Positions 56,796-64,000 of a DNA stretch of 64,000 nucleotides are shown here, in pieces (position 1 is the first letter of the stretch; each line of letters starts with the position of its first letter). The stretch is from Hysterium pulicare CBS 123377 (lineage: Eukaryota > Ascomycota > Dothideomycetes > Hysteriales > Hysteriaceae). Both the position numbers and the translations under genes were made by a program. The stretch spans positions 124,001 through 188,000 of the forward strand of contig AJFK01000026.1 in NCBI GenBank assembly GCA_000467715.1, in the 5' to 3' direction. The notes beneath the pieces were generated by a model. That model did no database searches, was not told the origin of the DNA, and was given only the letters and a program-made list of their open reading frames with translations.

Positions 56796-58196
56796 ATGGT
56801 ACCCAGCTCAACATCCCCACACAAGTATCCTCTGGTCAAGCTCCCACACCCTTTTCTGACCACATATCGAGTGCGCACGAGTGCCAAAACAACGCCGGCC
56901 AGTCTCGTCTTGACACTGGATGACCAGCCGCTGGCTGGACGACCATTGCCCCAACCACTGCACCTCGACTCGCTCTCATGGCTCGATCTGTCGTTCAAAC
57001 CCACAGATGAGTATCCGCCTGGCTCTGATAATAGCTCCTGGGCACGAGCGTGTCGAAGTCCACAGACCATCTTCCAATGGACAGGGAACAGGCCACCTTC
57101 TTTGGGCCAGATCTGGAATGTGATCCATGCAATATACCTCGCCCATCCGACTTACGAGTATTTCAGGCTTACTCTGCTTGGTGAAGAGAAGGGCGTCGTT
57201 CGCGACGAACTGCTGTTTACTGGCATGGGAATCGAGCACCCGAAGCCATGGCGGGCCGTGGACGAGCCGACTTTGCACTCTGAAGAGTTGTTGATCCTTC
57301 GCAGTGCATTCTGGCAAGGTGCGGCTTCTCCGATGGGTCCTCGTCCGATCTGGGTGGTGGGAGATGGCACAGACGGTCCTCTACGGGAATATTTAGCTCA
57401 ATACCCGATCATGCCTGAGAACTATCAATTCACGATGAAATTTCCGAAGGAGCCTGTGTATACTCGTCATCCGATACGTCGCCCAAAGCCACATCGAGGA
57501 TCAATTGCCTACAGTCGCTACATTCCAGAGCTTGACGAGCACTTTTCACTTGAAGTGGTCGATTGGCAAGATCAGAGGCACTTGAAGCTCTTCAATACGT
57601 GGCAAAACGATCCGCGCGTTGCACAAGGCTGGAATGAGACTGGGACTTTGGAGCAACACCGTGAGTATTTGCGCAGACTGCACTTTGATCCTCATGTTCT
57701 CTGCTTGTTTGGACGCTTCAACGAGTCCCGTTTCGCGTATTTTGAGCTGTATTGGGCAAAGGTAAGTCCCATTTGGTTGTGTCTTCTCTCTAGCCCGCCG
57801 TTGATGCTTACATTGTGTTCATAGGAAGATCATTATGGCGCCCATTATGATGCGGGAGATTATGATCGTGGGCGTCACTCTCTTGTTGGTGACGAGTCAT
57901 TCCGCGGCTCGCAGCGGGTCAACGCGTGGTATTCCAGTTGCATCCATTATTGCTTTTTGGACGATCCAAGAACTGCAAACGCCGTGGGCGAGCCGCGAGC
58001 CACAGGTTCAACCATCCTGTCTTATGAGAATTCCCAGGGCCTCGTCATCGGCAAGTACGTCGACCTGGGCCACAAACGGTCGGTTCATTCAATTTGTAGC
58101 CGGGAAAAATGGTTTCAGCTGTGTCCGCTATTCTGGGACGGACGAAAGCAACCGTTGGAATCTGCTGACCGCGCGGCGTGGAATGCTAAGCTCTAG
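56796..58196 (+). CDS. sidF: Anhydromevalonyl-CoA : N5-hydroxyornithine acyltransferase
   Basis: Two exons: 56796-57761 and 57825-58196, intron GTAAGT…TGTTCATAG, joint [20 protein letters not shown]; 445 aa. Known role in Aspergillus: moves the anhydromevalonyl group from CoA to N5-hydroxyornithine, giving the SidD substrate. The C-terminal half is the siderophore acyltransferase (IucB/AlcB-type GNAT) domain: [58 protein letters not shown], then [19 protein letters not shown] and a closing basic segment. The N-terminal half is the second, non-catalytic GNAT-like lobe typical of SidF. The C-terminal AKL is a type 1 peroxisomal signal variant, in keeping with SidH. The size matches the family (about 460 aa). 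Confidence 0.93.
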
Positions 58197-58336
58197 GCAC
58201 GTATGAGCTAAAAACCGGAATAATAGGCCTGAGTCAAACAACCAACGCAGGCTCCCCGAGCGCAGGAGGTATCACCTAGAAGTGGGAGTTCAGTTGAGCC
58301 CAGTGGCCCAGTGGAAGTCGCTTGATGAAAATTTCA

Positions 58337-58345
58337 ATCAGATAA
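58337..58345 (+). promoter_or_regulatory. GATA-factor site ATCAGATAA
   Basis: Exact match to ATCWGATAA, the binding consensus reported for the iron-responsive GATA repressor SreA/Urbs1 family. A second partial, TCAGATTAGATGA, follows directly. Position is 141 nt after the sidF stop. Confidence 0.7.
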
Positions 58346-58598
58346 TCAGATTAGATGAAAACTTGCCCAAGACCCTCCCCTCACCTCGGCGACCCAGCCC
58401 GCAAATCGACGGTGGGAGCCGACAAACCCCTGCTTATTAGCGTCTTAGGACCACCGCACTCACGCAAATCCACGATTCTACCCGGAGAAGCAGACTAAGT
58501 TTCCGGGTCCCACCTGGTCTCGATATTGGATGGACATTCACATGGAGTGATGAGTGGAGGTGGTGTTTGCATTTGGCAAAGCGTGCAAATTTTTATCA

Positions 58599-58607
58599 AT
58601 CTGATAA
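58599..58607 (+). promoter_or_regulatory. GATA-factor site ATCTGATAA
   Basis: Second exact ATCWGATAA copy in the sidF-sidJ spacer, 254 nt after the first. It is followed by TCTCTGATTCTC. Confidence 0.7.
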
Positions 58608-58723
58608 TCTCTGATTCTCCGAAACTTGGCAAACCTCCGGCATCGCTCTCGCCAACCCTCGCCCAACCCTCAACACCTTGCTCGCATTTGGGCGGACGGC
58701 AGAGCCGGGATGTCTAGTTAAAG

Positions 58724-58732
58724 TTATCTGAT
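58724..58732 (-). promoter_or_regulatory. GATA-factor site, reverse orientation
   Basis: TTATCTGAT, i.e. ATCAGATAA on the minus strand. It is the third exact copy within 400 nt, 560 nt before the sidJ start. Confidence 0.7.
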
Positions 58733-59291
58733 CCGCTAAAAGTGGATCGACCCATTTACTCATCTTTTTCCTTTTCACGCCCGACACATCTCTTGGCACG
58801 GGCAGCATACCGTCCACGACACCTTGCTATTAGCTAAGCTTGGTCCGGCTTCCTGCAATTCTTCGTCTATGCCGCTGCAAGCGATTCACTTCCGTTTTTG
58901 GTGCGCGTTGTTGCATTAACAGCCGTACGTATTTATCCGCTATATTTCGTATTGTAAATATTCGAATATGGTACCCCTTTCGTATCGTAGCACGTGGACC
59001 ACCTTGCTCATATCCTAGTCTCTCGTGTCAAGATATCATCGCATGGGACGTGAAGCCGATCTCGGAATATTCTATGTCAGGCACAATCCATGTTCCGCAA
59101 ATATTTGGCTGGAGAAAAAACACTCTCGTAATGCAAAGAGGACTGTCTATTCCAGGTTGACTCCATCTCAACTTCAAATACCTGGACACAGCTTTGCTTA
59201 CTGGACGACAAGGCGATCAAAATTCTTCCCACGGTTGTTTTTATTGATCCCCTAAAGTTTGCAATATTCTCATTCCTGCCCGCGCCTCACT

Positions 59292-60415
59292 ATGGGCTCC
59301 AAGTTTTGGCCCAAAGGCGGTCTTCCGGGCATTTTACATCACTATGTACGCATATGCCAATCTACTATTGCTTACTTTCCCACACATGTGTAGTAGCTGA
59401 TAGAACATAGACAGAGAATCTCGTCGCCTTCGAATATACCTCTAGCAACATCCGTAAACCCCACAGTCTTCTCTTCATCGGCGGTCTAGGCGATGGCCTT
59501 GCAACAACGTCTTACATGGCTGATGTCGTACATGCTTTGCAGCCAACGCAATGGTCACTCTTCTCCTTGAATTTATCCTCGTCCTATACACAATGGGGTC
59601 TTGGCCATCTTGACAGAGACACGGACGAGATCGCAGAGTGTATACGATACATCTTGGATTACAAGGCAACCAAGTTCGATAACAGCAAGATCGTCCTCAT
59701 GGGTCATTCAACGGGCAGTCAAATTGTACTACACTACTTGCATAAACCCAATCCCCATATCGGTTCTCCAGTGTTTGATCCTGACCTTCGGCATGTCACC
59801 CGCCCCGCTGTTGACGGGGCTATCATGCAAGCACCTGTATCCGACAGGGAGGCGATACTTTGGGTGTTGAAGGAAGGCATTGGAGATAAGTCGGCAAGCG
59901 AAGTGCAAGCAGCATATCATCAGATTGAGGCTATGGCAAAGGACGTTGCGCGTCGTGATCAATCCACTGACACCCTCATACCGTTGGCTATGACAGCTCG
60001 GCTTGGCTGTTACCCGAGAAACGTTCCAATGAGTTGCCGAAGATTGATGAGCCTCGTCAGTCCTGAGAGTCCCCAAGCACCCACAGAAGATGACTTGTTC
60101 AGCTCGGATCTAAGCGACGAGCAGTTGTCAAAGACTTTTGGGAGGATAAAACCCCAGGGTCTTTTGAAAGGCAAGTTGGTGGTTTTGTTTTCGGGAGCTG
60201 ATCAATCGGTTCCTGATTGGATCGATAAAGAGAACCTGTTACAGAGGTGGAAAACTGCTGTTGATCATGGAGGGGGAGATCAGATATGGGATGATGAATA
60301 TAGCGCGGTCATACCAGGCGCCTCACACGCCCTGAGTAACGATGACCAGGCTGGGCCACGCAAAGAGCTCGTCAAGAAAGTGTTAGGCTACGTCCATCGA
60401 TTGGAGCAAGTTTAA
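59292..60415 (+). CDS. sidJ: Siderophore alpha/beta hydrolase (DUF1749), SidJ-like
   Basis: Two exons: 59292-59345 and 59411-60415, intron GTACGC…GAACATAG, joint ILHHY-TENLVAFEY; 352 aa. DUF1749 (UPF0613) proteins are alpha/beta hydrolases. In Aspergillus SidJ helps break down fusarinine C hydrolysis products and sits in the same cluster as sidD, sidF and sidH. Motifs: oxyanion region LLFIGGLGDG, nucleophile elbow LMGHSTGSQ (Ser), SGADQSVPDW (Asp) and GASHALSN (His), so a complete Ser-Asp-His triad. No signal peptide; it should act in the cytosol on imported siderophore. The start was chosen at 59292, where the short first exon MGSKFWPKGGLPG lies. The spacer upstream carries the GATA sites. 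Confidence 0.9.
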
Positions 60416-61053
60416 ATACCCAACAGTTGGGAAGAATATAGAGGAACAATGTGCAAGCTTTCTTTTGAAGCTCTACGGATCGACCGGGACCTCCCTGCTC
60501 TACTTTCCTTGTCGATGCTGCCCTGCCGATACCGCAATGACGTGACGCCCTTCTCCACGGTTCATCTTGCCTTATTAGGTAAACTCAGTATGCACCTGAT
60601 TCCACAATACGAGTGTGGCAGTGAGTTTGCAGGGTTAGGGTCATTGGATCTTATCTTATCAGATGAAAATTTCTCACGCCAAGCCACCAAACTGCCTGGG
60701 CTTCGCAACCGCAACCTCAACAATCTCTCCGCCTACGATCCGATCCAGACAGTCTACTCCACCGAATCCTGGCGGAAATTAGCTTCATCATGTGGGCCCT
60801 TTTCGTGGTACCTAGCCATCTTTCAGATGCATGCATAGATCAGTATGTGATGGCCGGGGTCAACCTCTGTGCTGTACAGATGGATGAAAGGTCAATACGC
60901 TATGGACGCATATTCTACGGCGACGTCCCCTAGCATAACGCCATCGATGAGCCAGTCATCAGGAGCTCAACTGACCTCAACGAGCATTTTGCTCAAACGC
61001 ACGACAACGACAATCGCAAGGTTCCAAGCAGACACCGTCAATTTCGAGTCGCC
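60416..61053. promoter_or_regulatory. Promoter/leader of the ABC transporter
   Basis: Contains one exact GATA 9-mer (60656-60664) preceded by ATTGG and a second TTATC. A 129-codon open frame (60449-60838) covers it but looks fortuitous. From 60934 the frame of the ABC protein is already open; see findings for the possible missing N-terminus. Confidence 0.55.
60656..60664 (-). promoter_or_regulatory. GATA-factor site, reverse orientation
   Basis: TTATCAGAT, i.e. ATCTGATAA on the minus strand, lies 390 nt before the ABC transporter ATG. It forms TTATCTTATCAGAT with a second GATAA core. ATTGG (CCAAT on the minus strand) lies nine bases to the left, so a CCAAT-binding-complex site is also conceivable. 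Confidence 0.65.
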
Positions 61054-64000
61054 ATGAAACTCTTCCGGAAACTTGCGGCCTACCCCAACTTGCTTTTGGC
61101 CGGTCACCCTTCAAAGGCTGATCTGGGTACGCTATTGCTGGGTATACTATGCGCAATAGCATCTGGTATCCCATTTCCATTGATTGGAATTTTGTTTGGT
61201 CAGCTCCTTGACGATTTCAACGCTGCAACGTGCGATTCACCCGAAACGTCGGGCTCTGGATCCCAATATCAACATGGCATCAATGACAAAATTCTGATCA
61301 TCGTGTATCTGGCCATTGCTCAATTTATTACCATTTATACCCACCTCTCATGCTGGAGTCTGTACGGCGCTCGACTAGCGCAGAGACTGCGAGAAAGTTA
61401 TCTGCAGAACTTGCTCCGACAAGAACCATCGTACTTCGACAATCTACCTCCAGGGGAGGTCGCCTCTCGACTTAATGGCGACATTCAGGCAATTCGCTCG
61501 GGCACATCTGAGAAAGCTGGAATAGTTCTCTCAAGCCTGTCCTTCTTCGTCACCGCGTATATTGTAGCTTTCATCAAGGACGACAGGCTTGCAGCAATGT
61601 TACTCTCGTTGATCCCAGCCTATTTCTTGATGTCGTTCGTTGGAAGCCATTATATCGAGAAATACTCCGGGCGCATGTCGGATTATGCCGCTACTGCGGC
61701 ATCAATCGCTTCGGAAGCGCTTTCCAACGTCGTCGTGGTGCAGGCCTTTGGTGCAAACGCTCGGCTGGAGAACAAATTCTCCAAGGCACTCGAAGCTTCG
61801 GAACATGAAGGCTTGAAAAAGGCTACAGCTGTTGGCATACAATCTGGAGTCTTGTATTTTGTCGCTTATTCTGCGAATGGGCTGGCATTTTGGCAAGGAA
61901 GCCAACGTATCGCAGATGCAGTGCGTCAAGACTCTCAGGACGCCACTGTGGGTGTTGTTTTTACGGTAATCTTTGTCCTGATTGAAGGTCAGTCGGGCTT
62001 GAGTCTCATCACAGAGTTGCGTTAACACCACAATAGCTACCTTACTCCTGAGTCAAGTTGCACCGTTTCTCCACCTGTTTGGATCAGCCATCGCATCGTT
62101 CCAAAAGTTGCGAGAGGATGTTGATCGCGAACCGCTGATTGATGGCACCACTGCTTCTGGCTTACGCCTCTCACAGGCGGAAGGCGGCTTCGAGTTCAAG
62201 AACGTTTCATTCACATATCCCTCCAGGCCAGAAATCACCATTCTGGATCAGATTAATCTCTCTATTCCTGCCAATAAGTACACTGCCATTGTCGGACTTT
62301 CGGGGAGTGGCAAGTCAACTATCGCGGGTCTAGTCACAAGATTGTATGATCCCACGGAGGGACAAATCCTCTTTGACGGCCACGATCTTCGTGATCTCAA
62401 TGCCCGAGACCTGAGAAGCTTCCTCAGCCTCGTTCAGCAGGAACCCTCTCTCCTCGACCGTTCCCTTTTGGAGAATATCGCACATGGCTTGGTTAATTCG
62501 AGCAACCCTAACCATACACATTTGAAGAAGACACTTCTCAGTTCTGACCTTGCCGATCTAGCAAGCGAAGTCAGGGAGGGCAAGGAACTTATGACTGCAG
62601 CAAAGAAACGGGGCTCGGGTATCGTCGAAATCGTTAGATTAGTACGAAAGGCTGCGGTGCTTGCCGATGCAGATGCCTTTATTGTTGCGTTGCAACATGG
62701 ATACGGTACGATCGCGGGCTCGAGTGGGCGGCTGATCAGTGGTGGCCAGAAGCAACGAGTGGCCCTAGCTAGAGCCCTTATCAAGGATCCTGCGGTTCTC
62801 ATCTTGGACGAAGCCACGGCTTCTCTGGATTCAAGGAGCGAACAGCGTATCCAGCTGGCCATCTCAGACATTGCCAGTGGCAGAACTATGATCACTATTG
62901 CTCATCGCCTGTCGACGATCACTAGCGCGGACAATATTATCCTTATGCACAAGGGACGTATCTTGGAGGAGGGAAGTCATTCGGCATTGATGGCTAAGAA
63001 TGGAGCGTACGCCGATCTCGTCAGACTGCAAAATATCGGACCCGCGTCCGGGAAGAATGAAACAACAGTCAGCATGGACAGCGTCGGCAAGTCTGATCGA
63101 GCCTCATTGACAGACGCGGATATCGAGAAGAGCAGTCTATCAAACGACCGCCTTGGAAATGCCGAGAAAACTGAGTTCTCAACAAGTGAAGCGCCGGTCA
63201 CCGAATCCGCAGAAGAACAGGAAGAGCCCGAGACTCCATCCAAATCTCTATGGGCTCTGGTGCGAGGGTATGCGCCAGCCTTGAGACCACACCTACTTAT
63301 CATTCTCATCGCCCTTCTTGGCTCGAGTGTTGTCGGTGGAGCCTTCTCTGCCGAAGCCGTGATCTTCGGAAACACTGTCGGAAGTCTGAATCCCTGTAAG
63401 AGCGCGGATAGTATTCGATCTCGAGGAAATTTCTTCGGACTTATGTTCTTCATACTCGCAATCGTCGAATTCTTCGGGAACCTGATCAGTTGGTCCGGAT
63501 TCGGCTGGGTTTCTGAGAAAATCGTCTACACGATGAGGGTCCTATCATTTCGGTCACTGTTTGAGCAAGATCTCCAATGGCATCAGTCTGAAAGCCGAAC
63601 ACCCGCCTTGCTCCTCTCATATATTACCAGAGATGGCAATGCCTTGGCTGGCTTGAGCGGCTCTGTTATTGGCACGTTATTCTCAATTACCATCAACCTT
63701 ATCGGAGCAATTATTTTGACTCATATTATTGCCTGGAGAATAGCCTTGGTTTGCCTGTCTCTAGTGCCACTCCTACTTGGAGCTGGCCTTATGGAGCTTC
63801 GAGTGCTCGGTAAATTTGAGGAACGGCACGAAAATGCATATACCAAGTCGGTCGATATCGGGGTAGAAGCAATCACATCCATCAAAACAATTGCGTCTCT
63901 CTCTCTTGAGGAAGAGACTCTCACGACTTACCGAAGATCCTTGAAAGGGCCTCGCGAGGAGACGCTCAAAATCACCGTGCAAGCAAGTCTCTGGCAGGCT
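61054..64000 (+). CDS. ABCB-type full ABC transporter, 3' end outside window
   Basis: Exons 61054-61987 and 62037-64000 (continuing), intron GTCAGT…CACAATAG, joint FVLIEG-ATLLLSQVAP. Layout: first membrane domain with several helices (GTLLLGILCAIASGIPFPLI, ILIIVYLAIAQFITIYTHLS and later), first nucleotide-binding domain with Walker A GLSGSGKST, signature ISGGQKQR, Walker B VLILDEATASLD and switch-His IAHRLS, then a charged linker, then the second membrane domain (HLLIILIALLGSSVVGGAF and following), which is cut by the window edge. This is the TMD-NBD-TMD-NBD pattern of B-type multidrug exporters. An ABC gene of this type (sitT) adjoins sidD in Aspergillus fumigatus, so siderophore or breakdown-product transport is likely but unproven. 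The true start may lie upstream. Confidence 0.9.

Larger units (their letters stand above)
58197..59291. promoter_or_regulatory. Regulatory spacer between sidF and sidJ, GATA-site cluster
   Basis: Contains three exact ATCWGATAA copies (listed separately), with extra GATT/GATTAGATGA sequence beside the first. The right part serves as the promoter and leader of the sidJ-like gene. A 106-codon frame at 58840-59160 has no domain. Confidence 0.65.

Noticed and set aside
60449-60838. 129-codon open frame upstream of the ABC transporter
   Set aside because: No domain, composition like non-coding DNA, and it runs over the GATA site and transporter leader.
1-64000. tRNA or rRNA genes
   Set aside because: I looked for GGTTCGA-type T-loops in spacers and rRNA-like blocks and found none convincing; a tRNAscan run would settle it.

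Overview
The window comes from a filamentous ascomycete. Genes are broken by many short introns (about 45-100 nt) with GTAAGT-like donors and CTAAC-type branch points. The protein set includes a Zn2Cys6 regulator, a HET-domain protein, DUF2235, DUF1989 and an NRPS siderophore synthetase. Overall gene content looks like Leotiomycetes/Helotiales, but that is an inference from remembered families. No rRNA, tRNA, CRISPR array or intact transposon was seen. Exon joints below were worked out by hand from splice signals and reading frame. For every multi-exon model offered as intact, the exon lengths sum to a multiple of three.

Layout. 0.4-3.7 kb: a coiled-coil hypothetical gene and adenine deaminase, both on the minus strand. 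3.7-7.4 kb: a long gene-free leader in front of a four-exon Zn2Cys6 regulator (7.4-10.5 kb). 11.5-26.4 kb: mostly primary and accessory metabolism, with a 13-exon glutamate decarboxylase, an amidase, a DUF2235 hydrolase, a membrane-anchored DUF3445/heme-dependent demethylase-like protein, a short-chain dehydrogenase, a DUF1989 protein and 2-isopropylmalate synthase. 26.7-36.2 kb: an F-box-like pseudogene, then a catabolic-looking set (MFS sugar-type transporter, truncated amidohydrolase, class II aldolase, cyclase with a one-base frameshift) with a membrane-protein gene between them. 36.4-43.1 kb: low-complexity and coiled-coil genes, some broken, ending in a tandem array of about 53-bp units (43.06-43.72 kb). 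44.5-47.6 kb: a HET-domain gene beside an AT-rich relic.

48.6-64.0 kb is the main functional unit: an extracellular-siderophore (fusarinine-type) cluster. It has sidD (NRPS, A-T-C-degenerate A-T-C), sidH (enoyl-CoA hydratase family, ending SKL), sidF (acyltransferase, ending AKL), a sidJ-like DUF1749 hydrolase, and an ABC exporter-type gene running off the right edge. SidH and SidF together supply the anhydromevalonyl arm to N5-hydroxyornithine, SidD trimerises and cyclises the product, SidJ opens it after uptake, and the ABC protein may move it or its products. Their C-terminal tripeptides fit the peroxisomal location known for these steps in Aspergillus. Four exact copies of the iron-responsive GATA-factor 9-mer ATCWGATAA lie in the sidF-sidJ and sidJ-ABC intergenic spaces, which suggests SreA-type iron repression.

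No wholly new system is evident. The most unusual items are the palindrome-bearing 53-bp tandem array, the set of decaying catabolic genes, and the clustered GATA sites of the siderophore locus.
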